DNA of 64,000 nt. Origin: Mastigias papua (taxonomy: Eukaryota; Cnidaria; Scyphozoa; Rhizostomeae; Mastigiidae). Under the pieces are notes generated by a model that saw only the letters and a list, made by a program, of their open reading frames with translations, did not search any database and was not told where the DNA came from. Of this stretch, positions 50,201 to 61,450 are shown piece after piece. A program made the translations under genes and the position numbers. The DNA lies in the NCBI GenBank assembly GCA_964019165.1, contig OZ025274.1, positions 6,588,368-6,652,367 on the forward strand, in the 5' to 3' direction. Each line of letters starts with the position of its first letter. Position 1 is the first letter of the stretch.

Positions 50201-53200
50201 GATAATCGTATATTGACGCATAGCATGTAGCAGCTCCGCGCCTGATATCAATGACATTATTATTTGATTAATCCAGAAAATCTATAATAACCCTGAGTAG
50301 CTGTAGAATTATTAATCTTGGTTTGAGCGAGTAGCTGACTGATTATACAATTACAATTTATGCTAAATACTTTTATATTTATATTTATGTTTATCTTCTG
50401 TAAATACGTTTAATTAGTTGAATTGTTGTTATGATTATAATTGTATTTCAATATTGTTAGTTAGTTTAGTTTAGTTGAATTTTGAATTTTGAATAAAATG
50501 AAAATGAAATGAAAATAAAAATAGAGCTCTTGTGTCGTGCTTAAGTTCCATGATCAGAGACAGGTCTGCGGTACAGGTAGATGGCACACGTCTACGGTAC
50601 ACAAACTGACTGTTCTTTCGTGCATAGCTACTACAGCCAGTAACTAAAACACCCTTAAATATGCGAATGCATAGGAAAACGAATGAAACGCTAAGCCTTC
50701 ATTCCACTAACCTAAGCAGCCGGGAAAATCTTCTGGAAAAAGGATGATTTGAAAGTAATCAACTGTCAATATGTTAGTTCTTGAAGAACAGTATAAAAAG
50801 GTGAAAACACGTTTGAGGAAGCATAAAGTGAAAATAGATATGACAAAAATGGTTCTGTAAGTTGGCAGCAGTACATAGAATGGCCTAAAAGTGATGAATA
50901 TAATAACAGAAAATCAGCATAAGAAGGAGAATTGAAAAGACAAGACAAGCTGATGTAATGAAAAATGGGAAATACTTATCAAAACGAGAAAAGAGCCAAG
51001 CTTAGTTTGAAAAACTCATTTAGATACTTCATTTAGAGCAACTTAGACATCCAGTTTCCCTGCACAATCACGCCAATATAATATCATGCGAAAGGAGTTA
51101 GGTTTGATTGCAATCATATATCACTTTATAGTTTTGATGGTACTTGAAGTGTGTTGGCCCTCAGCCTATTATACTTCAGTTGATCACTGAACTATAAAGC
51201 ATGAAGTGCACCATAGATAGTTACGAAATGGACACGGCATAAAACGAGACTGTTGTGATTAACTTGGCAGAATTGCATGCCTGTAAGTTCCGAAACGAGA
51301 AGGGTAGTGCAATTTATGTGTTGAGAATGGAAAGCAAACAATACAATACAATGTATTTTGCTTCTTATTTTGACAACTATTGTTTCAATTTCACGCATTT
51401 AGAAACAAAATGCTCTGAAATTTGCAAGAATAATTGGTCTGTGTAGAAAGGAACAGGTATTTATTTGTGAAAATACAAAGGATAAGTGATAAGTTGAACT
51501 AAGTGAATTATTGATGTACAGGACAAACATAGCAGCAAAAGGAAAAGATATGCAAAAAGTAGTCACTACAAGGAAATTGTGGGTAGCTAGTTTAACAACA
51601 ACTTCAACTACAATCTGATGTATTTCATAGAAAAATGAAATGAAACCGATTGAGGTCTTATCCTTCTCTACACTGCATACAATGTGATTTGCTATGGGAG
51701 GCTATAAAGGGGCTAATAGTAGTTCGCTCAATAAAGAGACTTAATCTACAGCTAGCACATCTCTACTGTTAATAAAGATAATGTAAGTTGTTGCTTATGA
51801 ACCTGCTCATTCAATTGTAAACAGAAAATTCGTAACTAAGAGTGCTCCTTTAGAGAATTTCGATATGAAGACAATTCATATCATTATTCTGCTTTATAAG
51901 TCTTTTAGCTGAATTAAAGATTTAGGTTTTCATACCATACATTAGCAAACCATCTGTCTGTTCTAGAGCTTACTGATTCCCATTTACTTCCAAAAGAGAG
52001 CATGTGTTACAGCAGCTCCTAGTTTCATCCTAGCTACACTTATACAGGCTCACTGCTAAAGGAGAAGAGCGGCAAACTTGCACATAGAACAGGCAACTTT
52101 GTGACCATGCCTTAGTTCCATTCATATACTTTAATGGCAGAGACTATCAACAATCAACGCTTAAATAGAGCATGAGTTAATAAATATACTCAGGTGACTT
52201 GTAGCTAGGAATTCGTACTTATCAATGCAAGCCGTATTAGAAAAGGAACTCCTGTTTTACAATAAGGGTGTCTTAAAATTTTTGACTTACATATTTGCAG
52301 GGTTTCTCTTAATAGGAAATCATAATACATGAGGTAGCAAGAGAGATACTGACCACTGTAGAAAACTGGAAACATAAAGCGGAATGAAAAGTTGAAAGAA
52401 GGAATACAGGGAATTATTTGTCATACCAAAGGATTCGTTGTTTCAGAATGCATTACTACACATTGCCATCAAAGCAATTGCCAGAATCTGACAATAAGAA
52501 TTCTCTGCTGTAATTCTGAATACCACTTTACTCTTAAGTTGAGCTCCGTAGTACGAATGAAATACGTGTTCACAATCAGATTTAGCCTAGCAACGACAAG
52601 AGCCAATTGCTGTCAGCTGGTTAACTTCCCTTCAGCAACAAAACTGATCAATGACTTTTCTTCAGTCAAGGCTTCAGGCAAACGATGTATTAATCCGTTA
52701 TCTCAACCTGCTCGGCCAAGCTTTGAAAATGTTTTCAAGTGCGAAAACAGTATTTCTGCTGTCGTATTTGATCATGAAATTGCTCGAACAATCAAGCACC
52801 TGCTTAGTGAAATATAAATGGGAGAACAAGGCCTCTGTTGCTAAAGAAGAAAAACAAGTTGTATTGAAAACACACGAGAAAATCTCCTGTTTCGAAGATA
52901 CAAATGTTTGCCACTAGCTATAGAAAAAAATTCCTGCAGCTCTGCTAGAACTAGTCAGTGAAAATAGTAGCATCATTTTCGTGTACGGAAAAAAGCATTT
53001 GTCTTGCCATTCGAACATTGTAAAGGTCATCGGCCTCAAAAAGGAAACAAATTCTGCATGATAGTTAATTTATACTTACCCTTTTAACTGGAACTCTAAA
53101 AAATGAGCCACATTCATATTATGAATGACCTAGTTATTTATTTTATAGAGATACCTGCTGCAAAACTAATGGCGAATATCTGATTTTGTTTCCTCTACGC

Positions 53201-56200
53201 ATCCTATCAAAATCCTATAGTTTGCAAATCTTGGATAGAAACTGGCATTATGATATCCCGCAGTACCAATACATTCTTAATTCTAGAGCTGTGGAATTTC
53301 ATTAAATTCGCGAAAATCTACGTTATGTTTTGGTGAGAAGATCATACTTCGATTGAAAGAAGGCTATTTTGAGTTGATTAAGTCTTGTTTTGAGCAGGCT
53401 CACTACTGCATTTCTCTGCATTTGCGATAATCAATTACGTGCAGAATAGCCTGAACTGAAGGATTTTAGCTTTCTTTGAGCAGTTTGATGTTACCATGAT
53501 TCATGGAATATTATTACTGACATGCAATAACCGTAAAAGAGATGGTAGCTATTCGAATATTTTTACTTCTTTGTTCAATAGAAGGAGAAATTTTGTCAGC
53601 ATGCATTATGAACTAAAGCTATAAATTATGTAGAGTTACCATATTTCTGCAAAGTCAGGAATCAATATGCTCTTGACCGAAATCTGCATTCAATTGATGC
53701 TCAGAGGGCATCATTCTTCACTGTCGGGCTTAAGTCTCGATTACGCATTTGGCATATAAATGTTAAAAAGTTTGCTTTGTGAGCAAATATCAACTAATGG
53801 GTAATTTGCTCTATAGAATTTCTTCCTTCAAGGATTACAGACATTTTATAAGGAACCTAACAGCTTTCAACATGCAAGTAGAAGCTCTTAATTTCATCAT
53901 ATCACGTTCAAAGAATAGATTTCAGATATATCTAGGCTTTAGGCAAGGGACATTTAAATGGGAGATTTATCACAACTTGAAAAACCAGCTCAACTGAATC
54001 CCAAAGCTTTCAACCGAACATAAGAACGTTTAGCAACAAATGCTTGCATTAGCAGTTTTGTTGAACGACTCTTCGATGCCATACTAATATAACGAGAAAG
54101 CACTCTGTCCATGTACACAGAAGAAAAACAATTGGGGCACACGATCACTTTTTACAAAAAACATTTGGTGATTAGATTCATGACGCCAAAAATGCTATCA
54201 TATCACTTAGGAGGTGATGGAATCTTATTTTCTGTTCAATGGAAAACCAAATCTCTAAAGATTTGGTAGATTTTGTAGATTATGCGATCCATTTTCTCTC
54301 GACATTTGCATAGCTTTGCAGTATTTCATGGTACTCCTTGATATGGCAACATGTGGCAGAAGATTAGTGGCATGCCGAAGGGCTTTGAGTGGGGGGGGGG
54401 TAGCACAAGAAATCTACTGACTGATTTGGACATGGCCCAGTAGCACAGGGTTGGTATTTGTGGGGCCAAAAGGAAACTTTATGGCAAATGTCCGTCATTA
54501 GTGCCTCTCAAAAATAGAAATTGTATGGTTAAGGGCAGTGTCATGCTAGAAGATAATTTTCTGGGGGACACTTGAAGCTCTAAGGAAAAGTAGCGTTCCC
54601 GTTTTATTTCAAACCATAGTTCTACAACTACACGTAGTTTGTTTTAATAAGAAACCTGTATATGTGGAACATGAGGCTCAAATCAAACAGTAAGTTAAGA
54701 AACACTGTAGAAGCACAAGCAGGCTCAGCTTCAAAATTAAATTTGAAAAACTATATTTGCAAGGAAATTCTTTACTAAACTGGAAAAATACAGACATATA
54801 CGTATATGGTTTTAAGGAACCAGCGTATTCTATTTCTCATTCAACAGTTTCCTTGTATGGATTGTTGTTGGATTAGAAATTTCAAGAGTTGTCAGAAATA
54901 TTTAAGAAGTATTTATGACTGGTTTGGCAAAATAATAGGAAGCATCCAAGCTCATAGCAGAAAGTTTTTTTCTTATAACAAAAAGACACGGGTAATCATG
55001 TAATCATATGTCAGGATGGATATAAAGTCATGGTCCCCTCTGAGTAAGAATGCTATTTCTTTCATATGTCATCTAACCCCAAGTTGTTTCCATTGAGAAC
55101 AATTTCTGGATATTAAGGGGACACGGCTGAATCAATAGTTTTGAGTTGAGCACCTTAAAATCAAGGACGCTGCCACGAATTGATAACAAGATCGTCAAAG
55201 CAACTTTTACCGACGAGCCGAAAAATTACCGACGGGTTCCGAAAAGTGGAGAGTGTGACAACCCCACACTCCTACTTCGGTACGCCCCTGCAGAGATCTG
55301 TGTTTCCCAGCCCTCTGGTGTAACTGAAAACATGAATAGCCAACATGATCTGCTTTAGAATGATGACACCTAGAGTTACACATCTTTTCGCTAGTAAAAA
55401 TGAACGGGAATTCTTCCTATCTTATTATATAGATCATCCAATAGCAGGCTTACTGATGCTGCAAATCTTTTTCCTTGAGATAGAGGGTAGATCTTTGCAT
55501 TTATTCCTATCAATAAGCAATCTTATTTGATTAGCAACCCAGGGTACTTCATATGATGCTAGTCTCTTAACATCAGTATCAATAGTGCTGAAGCTAGGTC
55601 TATGGAGTTTGCCATGTAGAATTGTCCTACAAAATCTGCTTATCTTAGTACCTATTCAGGGTCCAAAATCTTTACCGCTTTATCCCTAATAATATAAAAA
55701 TAGTTTTAGATAAACCACGTATGTGGTAAAAACATGTTAAGATTTAGGACAAAACAGCATCCTGCATCCAACGCTATTATAAAATAACATATTGTATCTA
55801 ATGCCGATGCAAAAACTACTCATTGGCATGGAAAGAGCTCTTAAAAGTGGTCAATCTGATTGGAGAAAGATTTAATATATGCTTGTCACATATCTTTGAT
55901 AAACATTTCATTTCTTGAACGTTTGCCTTTTTCTTGAAACATTCATTGTTGGGAGAATGCACATTAAGGGTAGGGTAGGAAAATATTGTCTTGTCTAGCA
56001 ACATGATCCATACGCAAGTCAAATCAAGTGTCATCTTTCCGATGCAGGTTATGATGGCCATACAAGCCGCTAACATCAGAGGGTTAAGGAACACACAGAG
56101 TTGGCCTCTGCCATTGGTACTCATATCAAGAAGCAACATGGAACAAAACTCAAGACTGAGCATATGTCGAGGTAAAATAGATTTCCTAATCCACCAAATG

Positions 56201-58741
56201 TTTATCACTGCAGAACTGATCCTTCATTGAACAGACAATGGCATTCCATTACAGTGCATCCTGGATTATCCGGACCTCGGTTATCCCAACCTCGATCATC
56301 TGAACTGCTTTGATGAGCGGTACCATTTCTTATATGTGGAGCCGAGGACCATCAAATGACATCAATAACTTGACGTGCTTCTCTCAGTGAAGAAAATACC
56401 AAAATTCTTTCGTTTTTATGTTTTCAATAGGATATCCTCGATTATTCGGTATTTCGGCATATCCGAAAGTCACATGAACAATTTTGGTTCCGAGATGTTC
56501 GGATAATCTAGAATGCATGGTACGACGAAATTGTTCAAAAACCACCATAGGCCCCAATTATTTATTCATCTATATATACTGATCATACTGGTCTATGGTT
56601 TACAAAATTGGACTACAAATGTCAGGCAAGAAGGAAACTGCATGCCTTCAGTGTGAGACATCTCTTCAGTATAACATATGTATTCTTATGATTACATGGC
56701 AACAGAGAATACAGGATATTGTTTTTCTTCAGAATTCTGGCATAGTGATCACAATTAGGAAGCAGCGACTTCGCCGGCTGGGTCATGTGCGAAGAATGCC
56801 GGATGGACAGCTCTCAAAGGAAATCATGTATGAAAAATGGATAAAAGTTGAGGGAAGGCCTGCAAGCCAAGACTGCGCTTTAAAAGCGCCTGCAAACGTG
56901 ATATGACCCATGTCGCCATATAGATCTAGAGAACTGGGAGCAGTACATAGACCACAGAACTACCCGTAGGTAGGAATTACGCTCTGGCTGCAGTACGCTT
57001 CATATTTGATGGGTGTCAGGATCGAGAGGAGAAAGGAGAGAGACGGAAGTATCAGGCTAACTTCACATGATGTAGCAGACAGAAAAGCACGAAAATGATC
57101 CTCAGGGATCTAGTGCCAACACACATGTATATTGACAGAGTATTAACACATATTTCCCCAAAATAGCACAATCATTGTGTATCAATCGAAACAATGAAGG
57201 AATGAATTTGGTACAGGAGAACTTTGCAAGAATAGTTACTCACTGACTTAAGCTCTCTTGGCTGATCTGCTTCTTCATCCTGCGCTAGCTTTTGCAGTTC
57301 ATCAGAGCCATGTGAAGCACCACTTGATGGTCTTCCAGGTGTCCCCAGCCGACTGCTTTTTTCCTGTGTTGCAGGACGACGCGGATGTCCTGGGGTAGAC
57401 ATTCTCGAGTTGTGTGTTCGTGGCCTGATAAGAAAAAATATCGTTATAAAGTAATTTGAATTTTAATAGACTTGTTAGACATTATTAGTCTTACGCACGC
57501 TTGGCTCTGAAGAAGGCAATATATTGAAATTAAAATAATATCCCAGTTGTAGTGAATGACTCATAGGATTCCCGAAGTAGAATGACATTAGATTGCTTCA
57601 GATGTTCTATTGTGCCTAGATGACATATCGAATTAAGTCTGGCTTGCCTGATTATGATGCCCTTGAATTTCATTGGACTATAAAAATCATTCAAAATTAC
57701 TCAAGACTCGTAAGTTTTATCATTTCAGGCATAGCCTCAATTTTTTTTAACTTGTTCTTGATTTTCTCATCAATACAAACGCCTAGCTGCTTCTTGCCGG
57801 GGTAAGGTGCCGCCCTTTTCGAAGGAATTCACCCTTTTGAAAAGTTGGTTATTCGCAAGAGCAGATCTAGTATTCCTAGGGCTGAGAAAAGTAGTTTGTA
57901 TTTATAAATTTCTACTGAAAGGGGGAGTCAGAGAAAGGTAGTTTGTATTTGTATATGCTTGCTGAAAAGGAAGTCACCATGTAAGAAACTGACTTGGGCG
58001 GAAGTTTCCCTAAACACGAAATCATTAAATTCCAAAAGTTCTCTAGGGTTTCTAAGAATGTAATATCTGGCATTCAAATCATTAAATCATAATTGTTTTG
58101 AGCTACTAAAATTGTTACTTAGTCTACAGATAGAATGTTGCATAATGCTTTAATATTATTCATAGTTTCTATCTTTTTCAAATAAAATAACTCTATCTCT
58201 GTGAGAAGAAAAAGGGAGTCATATTGCGACAGTGCTAACGGTATCAAATTCTTGCGTTTTGCATTTCAGCTATGCTTGATGTTAATGCAAAGTGATTAAG
58301 AAACTGTGCCCTTTTAGCATCACATCCTCCTTATGTGCGAGGACAAAATAGTATTTTGGCGAAAACAGATACATTGTACAGAGTCTTTGCAATTTGATTT
58401 AAGTTTGCTGAAGGAAAGACAATTCTGTCTTCGCTACTTATTTATCAATTTCTTTTTCAAACAAACTCATTAAGCACATTTAACCTTTCTTCCACTGGCT
58501 GAGCAGTGTCTTGATCTCCTCCTTCATCACCACTCGAATTATTTTTCTCATCCTCTTCAAAACCATCATCTTCTGGGATAATCCCAATATCACCTTGCCC
58601 TTTTTGTGCTATTTCTTCATCATTATGATTGTTTTGATCAGCTTTTTCATGGTCTCCGATACCATTTCTTTGCGAAGAGGACCTCTCATCGACAGAGTTC
58701 AATTCTTCCTCCAACTCTTCAATAGCTGTAGGCTCAGGCAT
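43097..58741 (-). CDS. TRAF6-like RING/TRAF E3 ligase, 10 coding exons
   Basis: TRAF proteins are cytoplasmic adaptors and ubiquitin ligases that relay signals from TNF- and Toll/IL-1-type receptors to NF-kB and MAP kinases. In transcription order the exons are 58741-58485, 57424-57244, 49031-48838, 47800-47752, 46950-46846, 46403-46242, 45880-45800, 44973-44896, 44253-43878 and 43383-43097. All introns are GT..AG and phases are 2,0,2,0,0,0,0,0,1, giving 589 residues. Order: acidic/basic extension (about 1-160), RING (182-219), TRAF zinc fingers (228-369), coiled coil (about 372-432), MATH (about 434-580). The first two exons are joined across an 8.2-kb intron by phase only. The alternative is a start at Met157 in exon 3, which would require that exon to begin upstream of the chosen acceptor. 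Closest vertebrate class is TRAF6 by the RING, but orthology is not established. Confidence 0.88.
44896..46950 (-). CDS. TRAF exons 5-8: TRAF-type zinc fingers
   Basis: Exon 5 has VICNNHQWGCNWQGLY. Exon 6 has KCEYSDILCANDCGAKFQRR, FLQKHLDKDCPKRIIPC and AYC. Exon 7 has KHLEECKKVPLPCPNKCDKK. Exon 8 has LDAHIEQDCPRTKIMCQYED and GCSHR. The repeated C...H-x3-4-C and C-x-Y/N-x2-C spacing is the TRAF zinc-finger pattern. All four exons are whole-codon, phase 0 at both ends, so fingers can be skipped or duplicated without breaking the frame. Confidence 0.9.
47260..47540. mobile_element. MITE, 281 bp, long TIR, TTA duplication
   Basis: The left end GGGAGGGGTCATTATTTATG pairs with the reverse-complemented right end GGGAGTGGCCATTATTTATG. 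The match continues through CGGGGTGGGGACTG, giving a TIR of about 36 bp. TTA flanks both sides (47257-47259 and 47541-47543), again PIF/Harbinger-like. The interior has runs of CCCCACC and is non-coding. It sits in the TRAF intron between exons 4 and 5. Confidence 0.85.
47752..49031 (-). CDS. TRAF exons 3-4: RING finger
   Basis: Exon 3 (49031-48838) encodes a basic Ser/Arg lead, then ITLAFPLGKQHACPVCKDVL, then GCEHRLCYSCHQEVS. Exon 4 (47800-47752) is only 49 nt and completes the RING with RCPVDQSPFEKGK. The ligands read C-x2-C, C-x-H, C-x2-C, then C-x2-D. The final Asp replaces the usual Cys, as in TRAF6 (CPVD). The intact ligand set suggests a functional E2-binding RING. An internal ATG at about 49001 would give a start just before the RING if the upstream exons are not used. 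Confidence 0.88.
56252..56520. mobile_element. pogo/Tigger-like MITE, about 269 bp, TA duplication
   Basis: The left end reads CAGTGCATCCTGGATTATCC and the reverse-complemented right end CCATGCATTCTAGATTATCC. The inward sequence repeats GGATTATCCGGAC, GGTTATCC and CGATTATTCGG words. TA lies immediately outside each end. Terminal CAGT with reiterated ATTATCCGAAC is the hallmark of pogo/Tigger (Tc1-mariner superfamily) elements. No transposase is present. The right boundary may be off by a base or two. Confidence 0.75.
56730..57050 (+). mobile_element. LINE C-terminal fragment, frameshifted
   Basis: The frame reads IRKQRLRRLGHVRRMPDGQL and then SKEIMYEKW, and after a frame change LRFKSACKRDMTHVAI. 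This matches the C-terminal RLRWLGHV-RM and KDVCKRDMK strings common after the reverse transcriptase of CR1/RTE-type LINEs. It is isolated inside the TRAF intron, antisense to that gene, and has stops. Confidence 0.75.
57244..58741 (-). CDS. TRAF exons 1-2: N-terminal extension
   Basis: Exon 1 (58741-58485) starts with ATG and encodes a strongly acidic stretch including IEELEEELNSVDE and PEDDGFEEDEKN. An acceptor-like CTACAG ends one base before the ATG, so a further upstream exon is possible. Its donor AG|GTTAAA leaves phase 2. Exon 2 (57424-57244) supplies the missing G and continues PRTHNSRMSTPGHPRRPA, then TPGRPSSGASHGSDELQKLA, ending at TCA|GTGAGT in phase 0. Known TRAFs usually start close to the RING, so about 146 extra residues are unusual. 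No domain was recognised; it looks disordered. Confidence 0.6.
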
Positions 58742-59402
58742 GCTGTAGGGAATATATCTCTCTCTTCAGCTCACTGGACTTGACGAATTTGCTAAAGCAA
58801 ATGTCTTAGGATCTTTCTGCATATACTACCAGTACTCACAGATACTGTCAGTAAGAAAGCAAAAATATTTAAACTTAGTAACAGTGTACTCTAGTTAATC
58901 CTTGTGCTTGGAACTTCACAACGAAATAAAAATAAGCAAATACAGGTGTTGCTAATGGGATGGCAAGTGAATGGTGCAACCATGAATGCCTATGGATCTG
59001 TCTTTGCGATTTGGTGCAAGCGATTTAATAATACTGATTGTAATAACAGGTTGTTCAATGTATGCATAACTTAAAGTTTGGGCTGTTGCTAAGGATCTAC
59101 AGATAACAATTAGCTGAGCAAAATGTCATACGATGTGTCATTCTGCAATATGGTTTCATAATTACGCTAACTCAAAGAAAATCGCTCTAGGCTGACACAA
59201 TAAACTGATATTGATTTCGCAGGCAATGTCGAGCTCTTTAAGCAATCGTTACTAAATAACGATGAATGTCACATGTCCAGTTGCTTACCTCAACTGCAAA
59301 ACCTTTGGTGTTTGTGCCGGACATAGACAAACACAGACGTGCACACGAACATACGCATGCATACATGCGCATAGGCGCATGTATATTACGTTGACGCAAA
59401 CA
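58742..59402. other. No gene seen; presumed TRAF upstream region
   Basis: If exon 1 of the TRAF gene starts at 58741, its promoter should lie here on the minus strand. No motif could be assigned. A CA repeat follows. Confidence 0.4.
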
Positions 59403-59424
59403 AACACACACACACACACACACA

Positions 59425-59487
<63 letters not shown>
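59403..59487 (+). repeat. (CA)n microsatellite
   Basis: About 42 CA units with one TCA interruption near 59426. Open frames reading Thr-His or Cys-Val across it are artefacts. Confidence 0.97.
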
Positions 59488-59659
59488 CTTTTAGACATCA
59501 TAGTTTGTTTTTGTTAAAAATAAATGAAAAGTAACTTTTGGAAAAGCAATATATTTCTCTGATATAGAAATCTAGAAATCTCCTGTTCGAAGTTTAAGCA
59601 CAATTTTTGCTTAGAGAAGGATAATTCACTTCAATTATTATTTTTGTTGTATTAGCATT

Positions 59660-61450
59660 CTAGCTCAGACAGATCTTATGCCGAACACAATCAAGAGAGC
59701 GGGGCAACACCTGTGGTCAAAGGCCCCTTGTATGATTCTCGTGTCAAGTCTCAAAAACTTTCGTAGAATTCTCGCTGTCCCTAACAAAGCTGTCTTCAGT
59801 AAAAACCCAATTCTAACATCAACCCCAGTTTACTTCAAGTATTTTCCAATCTTCCTACTCACTGATGCTAGTGCACTAACAACTACAAGCATCCCATCAA
59901 CGATCCTCGGATTCCACAATTTCCTAATCTCCTTTTTAAGGTCTTGAAATTTTTCTATTTTCTCACTTTCTTTCTCTACAACTTTGTGATCTCCGAAAGA
60001 GGCAATATTAATAATCAAAGTTTTCTTGCTGTCCTTTTCCAAAACTAAGATATCCTGTCTCCTAGCTTCAACAAGATGATCACACTGTATTGTCATATCC
60101 CATAAAATTTTCACTGATTCATTTTCAATAACCCTATCTAGACGATGCTTATACCATTTATCAACTCTCCCTAAATTGTATCTACCACAAAGTTTCCAAT
60201 GCACTATCCTAACAATGTTGCATGTCTCCTCCTATATTCTTCTATGCTAATACATTGCATCCACATACCAGGTGCGTAACCGTTTCGTTCTTTTCACCAC
60301 ATAGTCTACATGGAGAATTATTCTCTGTTTTGTCAATGCTGCATTTTACCACATTTGTCCTCAAAGCTAGTTCTTGAGCCGCAAAAATTAGTGCTTCAGT
60401 CTCAACTTTCAGATCGCTCTTTCTCATCCATTCCCATGTTCTTTCTTTATCAACTTGTTCCGGCATTTCACGTACAAACTGCCCATACATATTTTCCCCA
60501 CTCCATCAAGCAATATTTTTATTTTGAATTTCTGTTTGGAATATATTCTTTTCCTTTGATTCCTCACAAACTAAAATGTTAGATATCATTACTCCGCCTA
60601 AAAACTGTCCACTTGACATTTTCACATAGAATGCTAAGTTGTTTTCCTCAGTCCTAGCACACATCTCAACACTTGCTATCCCTCTTTCTCCATTATGCAG
60701 TGACATATAGACCCTATCAAAATCAACCCTAAGGTGGAGTGCTCCAAGCATTGTCAAAATTTTTCTAGTCTTTCTATCCATTGCCCTTAGTTAATTTGTT
60801 CGCAAGTCTAACACCCCAAAATTATGCCTCAATACTGCAACTGCCAATGTATTTATCGCTAAGAACTTTTTTTTCCATTTAACTCTGATTTCAACATGAG
60901 CTTAAGTCACCATTTATACTCTGTTACAAACACATCCTTCATGTTATTGTCTTTCATTTTATCATATTCTAGAATACCTAGATACTTGTAACCTGTATCG
61001 TCTATCTCCTTCATTACCTGCCCATCTGGCAAAGTTATTCCATCTGTTGACACAGCTGTACCTCTCTTTAGTTAGGGTATTCCACATTTCTTTATACCAA
61101 ATTCCATTCCTATGCCTTCCCTGACTGTATGCATCGTCTGTACAAGAGCGTCAATCTTTTCATATGTTTTACCATATAACTTTAAATCTTCCATATAAAG
61201 AAGATGGTTTGTCTTTAACTCAATTGAACCCCAAAATACCCAGCCTTTACTTTTCTCAGAACCATTGACAATGGGATCATGTACCACACAAATAGCAAAG
61301 GTGAAAGGCTATCTCCTTGAAAAATACCCCTATTGATTTTTATCCTATGTAGTAAACCCCCATATGAAGTTAGTCCTGTTCTCTAACTATGCATGCTGTC
61401 GTTCAGGAACTCTTTGACATTCCCAAACATCTCCAAGCACTCAAAAATCC
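59660..61450 (-). pseudogene. R2/R4/NeSL-like LINE relic with RLE endonuclease
   Basis: On the minus strand the reading order is GIFQGDSLSPLLFVWYMIPL near 61320-61260 (reverse-transcriptase block), then HLLYMEDLKLYGK near 61205-61167 (catalytic block). After it come DGITLPDGQVM and YKYLGILEYDKMK, then MDRKTRKILTMLGALH near 60781. Next are FAAQELALRTN and the CCHC motif CRLCGEKNETVTHLVCGC near 60306-60253. HWKLCGRYN and ARRQDILVLEKD...LIINIASFGD follow near 60200-60020, a PD-(D/E)XK-like site, and LLKTALLGTARILRKFL at the end near 59780-59730. Reverse transcriptase followed by CCHC and a restriction-like nuclease defines the R2/R4/NeSL group. Several stops and frame changes, and a 5' truncation near 61450, show it is dead. 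Confidence 0.85.

Larger units (their letters stand above)
49032..57243 (-). other. 8.2-kb TRAF intron; no nested gene recognised
   Basis: Besides the pogo-like MITE and the LINE fragment listed separately, this intron holds an AT-rich stretch at about 50340-50521 ending in a TGAAAATGAAAT tail like that of the LINE near 13600. It also has a G-rich patch near 49660-49720 and a GC-richer patch near 55150-55330, both probably repeat debris. A 141-codon open frame at 52392-52817 (+) has no recognised family. Confidence 0.5.

Noticed and set aside
52392..52817. 141-codon plus-strand frame inside the TRAF intron
   Set aside because: No recognisable family, no splice or promoter context; possibly chance or repeat debris. 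Similarity search or RNA-seq would settle it.
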